Positions 32,740-40,514 of a stretch of 64,000 bases of DNA are shown here, one piece after another. Position numbers and translations under genes: made by a program. The DNA is from Bog-756 sp963718405 (GTDB lineage Bacteria; Actinomycetota; Acidimicrobiia; Acidimicrobiales; RAAP-2), in NCBI GenBank assembly GCA_963718405.1, contig CAVQYZ010000002.1:372001-436000 (forward strand), given 5' to 3'. Every line of letters starts with the position of its first letter. Position 1 is the first letter of the stretch. Under the pieces are notes generated by a model. It saw only the letters and a list, made by a program, of their open reading frames with translations. It had not been told where the DNA came from and made no database searches.

Positions 32740-33003
32740 GTGGCCCCCCAGTTGCCCTGCCCTCCGCCTCCTCTCGCCTGTCCGGCGGCACCTTCCCCTT
32801 TGGAGTCGACCCCCTCGTTCCATCGGCCGGCTGCGGCCCAGTGGCCGACGGAGGCCGCCTGCTGTGGGAATCCTGAGAGATCGGAACAATCGACACCAAA
32901 CGTTCACCTTGTCTTAAGAGTCTCGTGACGTTCCTGTGACCCGAACCTCGCTAGAACTGTGGGCGGATCGGGAGCACCGCGCCTCGGTGGCTTCCGAAGA
33001 TGG

Positions 33004-33058
33004 GGCAAGAACACCGTCGCGTTGGTCCTCTACCCAAACCGCCAGCGCGACGGTGTTC
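33004..33058 (+). repeat. Hairpin element, copy 2
   Basis: GAACACCGTCGCGTTGG (33009-33025) pairs with CCAGCGCGACGGTGTTC (33042-33058), 17 bp with one G-T pair, around a 16-base loop beginning TCCTCT. Compared with copy 1, an A-T pair in the stem is replaced by G-C on both strands, which keeps the pairing. Confidence 0.75.
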
Positions 33059-33088
33059 CCATTGTCCCGGCGGTTGGCCGGTGCCGAT

Positions 33089-33784
33089 CTACCTTCGACC
33101 CTTGGGGCTCGAGGTGGCTCGGCCCCGACCCGACACCGTGGCCAGACAGAATCCCACGATGTGGTCGATCTCGGCACGTCCCGGGTGGGTGCCCTGCTGC
33201 AGGTAGTCGGCCAGCATCCCGATGACCGCATGCGTGGCGAGCGATGCGTCGAGCCCGGGCCGGGCGCTGCCCAGTTCAGAGAACGGTCCGTGGAGCAGGC
33301 CGGCCAGGGGTGCATTCATTGATGCCGTTCCGGAGGTGAGTCCCTGGCGAAGATTCCCCCCGTTCCACAACACGGCCAGAGTGGTGGCGGCGATCTCATC
33401 GTCGATGGCCTGTGACAGCACTCCCTCCACCCATCGGCGGACCTGTTCCTCCGATGTCGGGGCCTTCTCCATCTGGTGGGCCACGTAGCTGGCCAACCGC
33501 TCGGCACCGTCCTCGAGGATGGCGGAGACCAAGGCATCCTTCGAGGGAAAGTGCCGGTAGAACGCCTCGTTCGACAGCCCCGCTTCTGCCACGATGTCGC
33601 TGACTCGGGGGCGGGTGCTCGTTCCGCACCGGCGCATGGTCTCGACTCCGGCGTCCAGCAGTCGCCGGACCTCGTTGGCATAGACGGCACTTCGCTTGGC
33701 CAGAGACTGTTGCGCGATCCGGTCGGCCAGGTCGTCCTGGGGTTGTCCCGCTTGATTCTGGGGTGTCAGAATCCTATTCTTCAC
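33089..33784 (-). CDS. TetR-family transcriptional regulator
   Basis: 231 residues from a GTG. The DNA-binding domain is at about residues 36-85: VRRLLDAGVETMRRCGTSTR, then PRVSDIVAEAGLSNEAFYRH and FPSKDALVSAIL, with the standard helix-turn-helix. The C-terminal ligand domain contains WVEGVLSQAIDDEIAATTLA. It diverges from the phosphotransferase/enoyl-CoA hydratase operon, so it probably controls those genes in response to an acyl-CoA or related ligand. A palindrome overlaps its first codons. Confidence 0.9.
   Translation of the reverse strand: MKNRILTPQNQAGQPQDDLADRIAQQSLAKRSAVYANEVRRLLDAGVETMRRCGTSTRPRVSDIVAEAGLSNEAFYRHFPSKDALVSAILEDGAERLASYVAHQMEKAPTSEEQVRRWVEGVLSQAIDDEIAATTLAVLWNGGNLRQGLTSGTASMNAPLAGLLHGPFSELGSARPGLDASLATHAVIGMLADYLQQGTHPGRAEIDHIVGFCLATVSGRGRATSSPKGRR
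33754..33773. promoter_or_regulatory. Perfect palindrome at the TetR gene start, candidate operator
   Basis: GATTCTG (33754-33760) and CAGAATC (33767-33773) form a perfect inverted repeat with a 6-base spacer, just inside the TetR coding start and near the divergent promoter. A further TCAGAA occurs at 33787. TetR proteins commonly bind such repeats next to their own gene. Inferred from position. Confidence 0.4.
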
Positions 33785-33946
33785 TATCAGAACTTTAGAC
33801 CGGTATCGCCGCCAAAGCAGGCGGGGGGAGGACCCGGGCTGCGATACAACGGGGGATGGCCGCGGCGCTACCGCCGGCCGACCACGAAGGTTGCCGCCCC
33901 GGACCGGTTGCGCTCTGTGTCTCGACTACGAAAGAGGGAGCTTGTG

Positions 33947-34963
33947 ATGGACCTCGAACCATTGGCCAGTTGGATGGACGGCGCCGGGTTGCCGGGTGCC
34001 GGAGAGCCGATCGAAAGTCGCTATGTCTCGGGGGGATCGCAGAACGAGATCTACGAGATCCGGCGGGGCGATCTCCACTGCGCCATGCGGATCCCTCCAC
34101 CCACCGCCCCGGCCAGCCGCGACGAGGGCATCTTCCGTGAGTGGCGGATCATCGAAGCCCTCGATGGCTCCGATGTGCCCCACACCGAGGCCGTAGCCAT
34201 GTGTGTCGACCAGTCGGTCCTGGGTCGGGCCTTCTATCTGATGGGCTTCGTCGACGGATGGTCGCCCATGGGCGTCGATGAGTGGCCTGCACCGTTCGAC
34301 ACCGACCTTGAGGCTCGGGCGGGTCTGTCCTATGAGCTGGCCGAGGGGATTGCCCTGCTGTCCAAGGTCGACTGGAAGGCCAAGGGCCTACAGGACCTGG
34401 GTCGACCCGATGGGTTCCACGAACGGCAGGTCGATCGCTGGACGTCGTTCTTGGAGCGCATCAAGGGTCGCGAGCTCCCGGGCATGGACGTCGCCGAACG
34501 TTGGCTGCGTGAGCATCGCCCGTTGGACTACATCCCGGGCTTGATGCACGGTGACTACCAGTTCGCCAACGTCATGTACCGCAACGGCGCTCCAGCCCGA
34601 CTGGCGGCCATCGTCGACTGGGAGATGGGTACGGTCGGCGATCCCAAACTAGATCTGGCGTGGATGGTGCAGAGCTGGCCCGAGGACACCAACGCTCCGG
34701 ACGCCGCTACCTCGAGCTATGTCGACATGACCGGCATGCCGAGTCGCTCACAGGTCCTCGACCACTACGCCAAGGTCTCGGGGCGACAGGTCGACGACAT
34801 TGATTACTACCTGATCCTGGCCAAGTGGAAGCTGGCCATCGTGTTGGAACAGGGATTCCAGCGCTCCGGTGATGACGAGAAGCTTCTGGCCTTCGGCCCG
34901 ATCGTGCTCGATCTGATGAGGGGCGCCGCCGAACTGGCCGAAACGACCGACTACCGGTCATGA
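33947..34963 (+). CDS. Phosphotransferase family protein (APH/ACAD10-N-like kinase)
   Basis: 338 residues; ATG with GAGGGAG upstream. Kinase-like fold of aminoglycoside-phosphotransferase type: SGGSQNEIYEIRRGDLHCAM around residues 28-48 (nucleotide loop and Lys/Arg region), the Brenner motif LMHGDYQFANVMY (catalytic Asp in H-G-D) and AIVDWEMGTVGDPKLDLAWM (metal-binding D-W-E). In actinobacteria this group is found next to acyl-CoA dehydrogenases and acts on hydroxyacyl-CoA or related substrates. Here it overlaps an enoyl-CoA hydratase start (ATGA), in agreement with a role in acyl-CoA metabolism. Confidence 0.87.
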   Translation: MDLEPLASWMDGAGLPGAGEPIESRYVSGGSQNEIYEIRRGDLHCAMRIPPPTAPASRDEGIFREWRIIEALDGSDVPHTEAVAMCVDQSVLGRAFYLMGFVDGWSPMGVDEWPAPFDTDLEARAGLSYELAEGIALLSKVDWKAKGLQDLGRPDGFHERQVDRWTSFLERIKGRELPGMDVAERWLREHRPLDYIPGLMHGDYQFANVMYRNGAPARLAAIVDWEMGTVGDPKLDLAWMVQSWPEDTNAPDAATSSYVDMTGMPSRSQVLDHYAKVSGRQVDDIDYYLILAKWKLAIVLEQGFQRSGDDEKLLAFGPIVLDLMRGAAELAETTDYRS

Positions 34964-35736
34964 GCGACGACGAACTCGTTCGTGAGCGCCGGGGGTCGGT
35001 GCTCGTGGCCCGACTCAACCGGCCCGCGGCCCGGAACGCCCTCAGCCCCTCATTGATGAACGCCATCGGTGCGGCCCTGCTCGAGGGGGAGAGCGATCAG
35101 GGGATCCGTGCCATGGTCCTCACCGGAACCGGTGATCGCGCCTTTTGCGCCGGCATGGACATGCAGCAGTTCACCGACGGCGAGGAGATGGTCCCGAGCG
35201 ACGACCAGTCCGCTCAGGCGTTCTATCGATTCCTCCGGGGCGAAGTCGGGGTGCCCGTGGTGGGCGCGGCGAATGCCACCGCCGTGGCTGGGGGATTCGA
35301 ACTCCTGCTGGGGTGTGACGTGATCGTGGCCAGCTCGGGGGCGAAGTTCGGGCTGCCGGAGGTGAAGCGAGGGCTGTTTCCGGCAGGCGGGGGCACGCGT
35401 CTGGGCACGAGGATCCCCCTCAGCATCGCTCTGGAGATGGTGCTCACTGGCGACAGCATCGACGCCGGTAGGGCCTACGAGCTCGGACTGGTCAACACCG
35501 TCGTCGCCCCCGAGGAGGTGCTCCCCACCGCCATCTCCTACGCCGAACGCATCGCCGCCAACGGCCCCCTCGGCGTGGCAGCCGCCAAAGAGCTGGTCCT
35601 TCTCGCCATCGCTGATCCTGGCCGGGCCGAAGAGCGGCTCCGTCAACTCCAGGTCGAGGTATTTGCCAGCCAGGACGCACGCGAAGGTGCACTGGCGTTC
35701 CTCGAGAAGCGCTCTCCCGATTGGCAGGGTCTTTGA
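34960..35736 (+). CDS. Enoyl-CoA hydratase/isomerase family protein
   Basis: 258 residues from the ATG overlapping the phosphotransferase stop. Crotonase landmarks: VARLNRPAARNALSPSLMNA, DRAFCAGMDMQQF (first oxyanion loop), ANATAVAGGFELLLGCDVIV (second loop, A-G-G), FGLPEVKRGLFPAGGGTRLG with the Glu of L-P-E and the P-A-G-G-G motif. Both segments agree with an active crotonase. Likely function is hydration or isomerisation of an enoyl-CoA in fatty-acid or related degradation. The gene continues the operon into a SnoaL-like gene 16 bases later. Confidence 0.9.
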   Translation: MSDDELVRERRGSVLVARLNRPAARNALSPSLMNAIGAALLEGESDQGIRAMVLTGTGDRAFCAGMDMQQFTDGEEMVPSDDQSAQAFYRFLRGEVGVPVVGAANATAVAGGFELLLGCDVIVASSGAKFGLPEVKRGLFPAGGGTRLGTRIPLSIALEMVLTGDSIDAGRAYELGLVNTVVAPEEVLPTAISYAERIAANGPLGVAAAKELVLLAIADPGRAEERLRQLQVEVFASQDAREGALAFLEKRSPDWQGL

Positions 35737-35752
35737 GAGCATCGGGGGTGTG

Positions 35753-36112
35753 ATGTCGGTGCCCGAGCCCGAGGAGGTGGTCCTCCGATACCTGGACCGC
35801 CTCAGAGACCATGACTGGACGGCCATGGCCGACTGCCTCCATCCCGAGGTCGTGCGGGTTGGCCCGTTCGGCGATGTCTATACCCCGAGGGACCCCTACG
35901 TGGAGTTCTTGTCGTCCCTGCTTCCGAGCCTGGTCAACTACACGTTGACCGTCGTGCGGACGGTCGCTCGTGACTCGGTGGTGATGGTGCAGCTGACCGA
36001 GACCATGGAGCTCAACGGATCCCCGGACGTCACCCACGAGGTGCTGACCTTCGACACCGACTCGGCGGGCCTGATCACCCGCATCGAGATCTTCATCCAA
36101 CGCCCCGCCTGA
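35753..36112 (+). CDS. SnoaL/NTF2-like protein
   Basis: 119 residues; the ATG at 35753 is preferred because the longer frame overlaps the hydratase gene. The NTF2-like pattern is PEEVVLRYLDRLRDHDWTAM, then ADCLHPEVVRVGPFGDV, YVEFLSSLLPSLVNYTLTVV and a C-terminal strand GLITRIEIFIQRP. It is probably an enzyme or accessory factor for the neighbouring acyl-CoA pathway, as in the operon at 6177-7444. Confidence 0.8.
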   Translation: MSVPEPEEVVLRYLDRLRDHDWTAMADCLHPEVVRVGPFGDVYTPRDPYVEFLSSLLPSLVNYTLTVVRTVARDSVVMVQLTETMELNGSPDVTHEVLTFDTDSAGLITRIEIFIQRPA

Positions 36113-36246
36113 ACGGCCTCCGGCCGGCTGCCCAGCGTTGAAACCTTGCGGGTCCCCGGTCCCGCTGGGTATAGGTCATTCGTCGGGTCATCCGGAACCG
36201 GACCCCTCCTGGGTTCGGAACGTGGCCACGGAAGGAGAGGAAGACC

Positions 36247-36822
36247 ATGGCTGAGGTTCTGTTGTTCCATCATGCGCAGGGTCGGACGCCGGGCTTCTTG
36301 GCCTTCGCCGACGAACTTCGAGATGCCGGGCACTCCGTTCATGTCCCTGATCTCTTCGACGGTCATATCTTCGACATCCTCGATGAAGGCGTCGCCTACG
36401 CCGCGGAGATCGGCTTCGCCACCGTCATCGAGCGTGGCGTGCGCGTGGCGGACGAACTCCCCGACACCTTGGTATATGGCGGGTTCTCACTTGGTGTGCT
36501 CCCAGCCCAAAAGCTGGCCCAGACCCGCCCGGGGGCCCGAGGAGCACTGCTGTTCCACGCCTGCGTTCCGGTGGAGGAGTTCGGTTCTTCGTGGCCGACC
36601 GACGTCCCGGTTCAGGTCCACGCCATGGAAGGGGATCCCTACTTCGTCGGCGACGGTGACATCGAGGCCGCGGCGGCCCTGGTCGAGTCAGGCGCACGTG
36701 CGGAGCTGTTTCTCTACTCCGGCGACCAACACCTTTTCGCCGATCCCAGTCTGGCTTCCTTTGACTCGGTGGCGGCAGCGCTGCTGACCGAGCGGGTCCT
36801 GGACTTCCTGGGTCTCTCGTGA
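36247..36822 (+). CDS. Dienelactone hydrolase-like alpha/beta hydrolase
   Basis: 191 residues with GGAAGGAGAGG upstream. It starts MAEVLLFHHAQGRTPGFLAF, the compact form of this family, with VPDLFDGH after the second strand, the nucleophile elbow YGGFSLGVLPAQ (Ser where dienelactone hydrolase has Cys), the acidic residue in EGDPYF and the His in SGDQHLFAD. The triad Ser-Asp-His is therefore complete. The substrate is probably a small ester or lactone. It stands downstream of the acyl-CoA operon with its own ribosome site. Confidence 0.85.
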   Translation: MAEVLLFHHAQGRTPGFLAFADELRDAGHSVHVPDLFDGHIFDILDEGVAYAAEIGFATVIERGVRVADELPDTLVYGGFSLGVLPAQKLAQTRPGARGALLFHACVPVEEFGSSWPTDVPVQVHAMEGDPYFVGDGDIEAAAALVESGARAELFLYSGDQHLFADPSLASFDSVAAALLTERVLDFLGLS

Positions 36823-36857
36823 TGAAGGACGCGGGTGGGCTCAGCCAGGGGCCCGGA

Positions 36858-38372
36858 TCAGCTCAGCGGGTCCCGCCACATGGGCCACAGGGTCGGTCCT
36901 CCGTTGGGAAGGTGCAGTTCGCTCATGACCTCGAAGCCGACCCGCCGGTAGTAGGGAACGTTGCTCTCCTTCGAGGACTCGAGATAGGCGGGTACGCCAT
37001 CCCGGTCAGCCCGCTGGAGCACCGGCTCCATCAGGGTCCTGCCGATACCTGATCCCTGCCAATCGGGGTGCGTCCCCAGCGTCGCCAGATACCAGTGAGG
37101 TTCACTCGGGTGTGTGCTCTCCAGCATCATGTACACCTCGATGGAGCGGGCCAGGTTGGTGCCGACGATGGAGCGAAACCGATTCACCGAGTCGGTCGAA
37201 TGGTCCATGCTGAGCTGCCAGCGACCGGGAGGCGCCCATATCGACGCTCCCACGCCATCGGCGGTGGAGTAGGTCTCACCCAGGGCCACCTGTGAACCGA
37301 GCAGGAACGTGAACATGGCCAGGGAGCGCAGGTGCCGACGGGCCCGGGGAAGCATCCAGTTGACCAGGGGGTCACCATCGAAGGCCCGAGCCAGCGTGGA
37401 CGCCAACCTGGGAATGTCCGCGGGGGTCGCCCGTCGCACGTCGGTCCGGGTCGTCGGCGGTGGCCCGGTACCGCGGTCCTCGTCGCTCACTGCTGGTTCG
37501 CTGCTCACGGAGAGAGAGTGTCCCACGTCGTGCGCCTGCACCGACGGTCGAGGGCTCATTGGAGCTGAGTCGCTCGTGGGCCCGCCTACGGAGCGGTGAA
37601 CAGGGAGAGACAGCACGGCGATATCCACCTCGGCGTGCTGGCTGATCGGACCCGCTGGCAGCGATCGGGTGGCTTCGATGGCCGGCATCGTGACTTCCCG
37701 GTACTCGGCGTCGCCGAGCCCCTGTAGGGCTGGCCAGACCCGATCCCTGATTGAGGCCCTCAGCTCCTCGGCTGTGGTCTCCCACGTGCGGCTCTGGAAT
37801 GTCTCCACATGGCCCACAAAGCCCGCTTCGGTTCCCCACGCCAGCAGATCGGTGACGGTGATCGGATTCCGTCGCCATGTGGGGTGGAGTCGATGGGCCC
37901 GTTCGAACATGGCTTCGCAGATCGGCCGGATGGGATCACCACTGGCGACGCGATTGGTCGGGCAGACCAGATACCTGCCTCCGGGCTCGAGCACCCGGGC
38001 CACTTCGGCGAAGAGTGCCTCGGCCGGGATCACCGCATGGACCACCCAGACCGACACGGCATGGGGAATGGATCTGTCGGCAAACGGAAGCTGGCGTCCG
38101 TCGCCCCGGATCAGCACTGGACCGAGGCGGTCCTGGGCCCGAGCCAGCATCGCTTCCGCCACATCGATTCCCACTACGGCCCTGCCCCGACGGACCAGTC
38201 CGAGTGAGATGACCCCGGTTCCCACGCCGACCTCGAGTACCGGGCCCGACCCCGGAGGCAGGCGAGCGTCTAGCTCTCTGGCGAAATCGTCGCCCCGCTG
38301 CTCGCCACCTCTGGAAGCGTCGTAGCACTCGGCCACATCGTCATAGACCGCCACCACTACAGGGTTCCACAA
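36858..38372 (-). CDS. Fusion of SAM-dependent methyltransferase and GNAT acetyltransferase
   Basis: 504 residues in one open frame. Residues 1-250 are a class I methyltransferase: YDDVAECYDASRGGEQRGDD, PVLEVGVGTGVISLGLVRRG (motif I) and ARVLEPGGRYLVCPTNRV after motif III. Residues about 250-310 are a Pro/Ser-rich linker. Residues 310-504 are a GNAT domain: VRRATPADIPRLASTLARAF, YLATLGTHPDWQGSGIGRTL (motif A, acetyl-CoA loop) and PYYRRVGFEVMSELHLP (motif B). Both motifs look intact. The combination is unusual; it may be a true bifunctional enzyme or two genes joined by a lost stop codon. Substrates are not known. Confidence 0.8.
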   Translation of the reverse strand: MWNPVVVAVYDDVAECYDASRGGEQRGDDFARELDARLPPGSGPVLEVGVGTGVISLGLVRRGRAVVGIDVAEAMLARAQDRLGPVLIRGDGRQLPFADRSIPHAVSVWVVHAVIPAEALFAEVARVLEPGGRYLVCPTNRVASGDPIRPICEAMFERAHRLHPTWRRNPITVTDLLAWGTEAGFVGHVETFQSRTWETTAEELRASIRDRVWPALQGLGDAEYREVTMPAIEATRSLPAGPISQHAEVDIAVLSLPVHRSVGGPTSDSAPMSPRPSVQAHDVGHSLSVSSEPAVSDEDRGTGPPPTTRTDVRRATPADIPRLASTLARAFDGDPLVNWMLPRARRHLRSLAMFTFLLGSQVALGETYSTADGVGASIWAPPGRWQLSMDHSTDSVNRFRSIVGTNLARSIEVYMMLESTHPSEPHWYLATLGTHPDWQGSGIGRTLMEPVLQRADRDGVPAYLESSKESNVPYYRRVGFEVMSELHLPNGGPTLWPMWRDPLS

Positions 38373-38414
38373 CGTGGGCGGCTGCTGGGAGCGGGCCCCT
38401 TCCGACGGATCGGA

Positions 38415-38789
38415 TCAGGTGCGACGCTTCGGCTTGGTGCTGTCGATGACCTTGGCGGTGGTTTCGATGATCCGCACGGTGGGCTGGAAGTGGCCCTGGG
38501 CCTGGCGTCGCTCCCGGTACCGGGGCGAGAGGGCCACCATCAGTCGATTGACACCGAGCGCCACCAGTGCCACCACGATGGCCGCCACGAATACCACCGC
38601 GATCACGACCAAAGCCACCAGGAACAGCACCAGACCGAGAAGGAAGACCACTCCGACCGCTACGGACCCCAAGAACCCCAATCCGCGGCCTTGCCGTCCC
38701 TGCCCGCGACGAAGACGTGAGACGTCAGCTGCCGCGGGAACCACCACCGGATCGCCCGTCTGCGTCGGAGCTGATTCCACGTACTTCAT
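38415..38789 (-). CDS. Small membrane protein of unknown function
   Basis: 124 residues from the ATG at 38789 (MKYVESAPTQTGDPVVVPAA); the frame is open further upstream but less protein-like. A basic segment (RLRRGQGRQGRGLG) precedes two hydrophobic helices (FLGSVAVGVVFLLGLVLFLV, then ALVVIAVVFVAAIVVALVAL), and the C-terminus is basic with RYRERRQAQG. No family is recognised. It stands alone between the methyltransferase fusion and a small coiled-coil protein gene. Confidence 0.65.
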   Translation of the reverse strand: MKYVESAPTQTGDPVVVPAAADVSRLRRGQGRQGRGLGFLGSVAVGVVFLLGLVLFLVALVVIAVVFVAAIVVALVALGVNRLMVALSPRYRERRQAQGHFQPTVRIIETTAKVIDSTKPKRRT

Positions 38790-38868
38790 GCCACCAGAAT
38801 ATGGGTAGGCGGCAAAGATGGACTCACGCGCGGTGGCTTGGCTTCCCATCCGGTGGCCCACCGTCAGC

Positions 38869-39138
38869 TCACGTCGTGATCGGTCCGATCGTCTGGGGCA
38901 ATTGGCGGGGCCGCTTGGCCCCCCGCTCCCGCGGATGCTCTGCGTTGTACGACCGAAGATCGGCGTCCGCTTCCTTCACGGCATCCTGAAGCTGCCTCAG
39001 GCGATCAGCAGAGAGCGTGCCGGCCACTTTTCCCGACAAGGGGGAGGATTCGACGGCCCAGGTGCGGTAGGCCTCCCGGGCCTGCTTCAGGGCCGCCATC
39101 TTCTGGCTCCGCACCCGTTCGGTCTCTTCGTCGGCCAT
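38869..39138 (-). CDS. Small helical hypothetical protein
   Basis: 89 residues from the ATG at 39138 (MADEETERVRSQKMAALKQA). Highly charged helices with heptad-like spacing (REAYRTWAVESSPLSGKVAG, RLRQLQDAVKEADADLRSYN) and a basic tail suggest a coiled-coil or helical hairpin. No family is recognised. A purine-rich GAGAGGAGAGGG lies just upstream as ribosome site. Confidence 0.65.
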   Translation of the reverse strand: MADEETERVRSQKMAALKQAREAYRTWAVESSPLSGKVAGTLSADRLRQLQDAVKEADADLRSYNAEHPRERGAKRPRQLPQTIGPITT

Positions 39139-39346
39139 GGTCCCGCCCTCTCCTCTGGGAGCGTACAACGTGATGGTCCGGCCCTACCCCAAGTTCGGCA
39201 CTCCATCACCTCGAGTGCGGAACGTCCAATCCGGACCGATCAGTCGAGGTGGTGCGGCCGGCAGGAGAAGTCCCCGGCCTCCACCGCCACAGCCAGCAGG
39301 GACCGACAGGGGTCCTGAACAGGAGGGTCGGAGGGCCTCTGGACAG

Positions 39347-39362
39347 GCGAACATATGTTCGA
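39347..39362. promoter_or_regulatory. LexA-type SOS box
   Basis: GCGAACATATGTTCGA contains the perfect 14-bp palindrome CGAACATATGTTCG. It matches the actinobacterial LexA consensus TCGAAC-N4-GTTCGA at all but one position. It lies 13 bases before the ATG of the frameshifted small gene at 39375, where bound LexA would block transcription. Confidence 0.65.
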
Positions 39363-39374
39363 TACCGTCGCATC

Positions 39375-39630
39375 ATGCTCTACGAAGTCGATGTCACCAT
39401 CGTCAAACTGCTCGATGACCGGACCCGCCGCTTTCTCGACGCCGTTCAGCATTCGGCGAACCGGGTGGTCCGGTTCAATGGGGAGTGGCGGCTCGACCAC
39501 GATCACCGTCGAGGTGGCCGGACTGTGTCGCGAGGACGCCATCCGCTCGGCCGCCGCCGAGGTGGCGAGGATCTTTCCGGCCAGCAATGACGAGCGCTAC
39601 GGGGAGCCACGCCTGACGAACCGGCCCTGA
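39375..39630 (+). pseudogene. Small gene (about 85 residues) with a frameshift, under a LexA box
   Basis: ATG at 39375 gives MLYEVDVTIVKLLDDRTRRF, then LDAVQHSANRVVRFNG; near 39480 the frame shifts by one base, after which GGSTTITVEVAGLCREDAIR, SAAAEVARIFPASNDERYGE and PRLTNRP read to the stop at 39630. Both halves have natural protein composition and the join is seamless, so a small alpha/beta protein of about 85 residues is likely. No family is recognised. The indel may be real or a sequencing error; given the SOS box, the gene should be induced by DNA damage. Confidence 0.5.
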
Positions 39631-39683
39631 GGCGAACAGCGGGGTCGTCAGCGCCGTCACCTTGGGCAGCTCGCGGCCACCGT

Positions 39684-39711
39684 TTGAGCCGGCAAGGGTC
39701 CGCCGTACAAT
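39684..39711 (+). promoter_or_regulatory. Possible sigma70-type promoter
   Basis: TTGAGC (39684-39689) and TACAAT (39706-39711) are separated by 16 bases, a fair match to the housekeeping -35/-10 pattern, directly upstream of the hairpin with a T-tract. Confidence 0.4.
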
Positions 39712-39772
39712 TGGAATGGCCAGGCCCGTTGAGCGAGGATCCGCCGCCCCGCTCCGGACCTGGCCCTTTTTC
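39712..39772 (+). ncRNA. Candidate small RNA ending in a hairpin with T-tract
   Basis: GGCCAGG (39718-39724) pairs with CCTGGCC (39759-39765), with an inner GAGCG / CGCTC pair, and is followed by CTTTTTCTCTC. With the promoter-like boxes before it, a transcript of about 55 bases is possible. It could equally be an attenuator or terminator of the preceding small gene. No known RNA family is recognised. Confidence 0.35.
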
Positions 39773-39962
39773 TCTCATCCGACCTGCGGCGATCGCCCGC
39801 CGGCCCACTCGAAAGCCACCACAACGACCGGAGCCGCCGTCTCCTGTCGTTGTGGCAACCAGGTTCCCGCCTGTGGGCAGGGTAGCAATAGTAACTCTGA
39901 GTTGCAATCGCGTTTCCCGCCGTTACCGGTGACCGGGCGCGCCGTCCCGGCAGCAGTCCTGG

Positions 39963-40445
39963 TCAGAGGGCCACTGTCATCACCTCGATGGTCCGAGTCG
40001 GGTCGTCGGGTACCGCCATGGTCTCACCGGTCGGCCTCAGCCCCATGCCCAAATACGCCGCCCGCGCCCCATGGTTGTCCTCCAGCACCCCCAGGGACAA
40101 CGTGGATGCCCCCTCGGACTTGGCCCACCCGACCACCCGGTCCAACAGGGCCCGGGCCACTCCCTGGCGCCGGTGGGAGGGAGCCACCCACATGCCGACC
40201 AGCTCGCGTTGGGACGGATCACCCGACCACCCCTCCACCCCTCCGGCTATGCCCACCGTTCGGTTTCCCTCCGTGGCCACAAACCACTGACAGGTGGTGG
40301 CCCGGTGCCGCCAGGTCGGTTCGACGAATGAGAACTCCCGTTCGAAGCTCGACGTGAAGGCGTGGGGAGCGTCGCGCAGGGCGCGCAGCCGGGCCGCTTT
40401 GATGATCTGCCAGTCGTCGGCGCTCAGCGGTCGAACCTCAGCCAC
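39963..40445 (-). CDS. GNAT-family N-acetyltransferase
   Basis: 160 residues. MAEVRPLSADDWQIIKAARL at the N-terminus, the motif-A acetyl-CoA loop in GMWVAPSHRRQGVARALLDR (V-x-x-x-x-R-x-x-G-V/I-A) and the motif-B segment NHGARAAYLGMGLRPTGETM are all in place. The final strand IEVMTVAL is typical. Acceptor unknown; small-molecule or protein N-acetylation is possible. It lies tail-to-tail with the structured region and diverges from the PPOX gene. Confidence 0.9.
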   Translation of the reverse strand: MAEVRPLSADDWQIIKAARLRALRDAPHAFTSSFEREFSFVEPTWRHRATTCQWFVATEGNRTVGIAGGVEGWSGDPSQRELVGMWVAPSHRRQGVARALLDRVVGWAKSEGASTLSLGVLEDNHGARAAYLGMGLRPTGETMAVPDDPTRTIEVMTVAL

Positions 40446-40514
40446 GGGTCTGTGGATAGTGGGACGGACCGTCCTGTCCGCCGGTAGTCTCCGCTCGAGA
40501 AGAGAGGATCCGCC

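Larger units (their letters stand above)
32395..33088. other. Non-coding region carrying a pair of matching hairpins
   Basis: About 690 bases between the zinc-ribbon gene and the TetR gene with no gene seen. Its main content is a duplicated inverted-repeat element (32685-32739 and 33004-33058), described separately. The stretch at about 32880-32960 is AT-richer and could carry a promoter. Confidence 0.5.
39631..39962. other. Non-coding region with structured elements
   Basis: No gene is seen. It contains the candidate small RNA (39712-39772, described separately) and, further on, a perfect 10-bp stem CCACAACGAC (39819-39828) / GTCGTTGTGG (39846-39855) with a 17-base loop. The region ends at the stop of the convergent GNAT gene. 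Confidence 0.45.
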
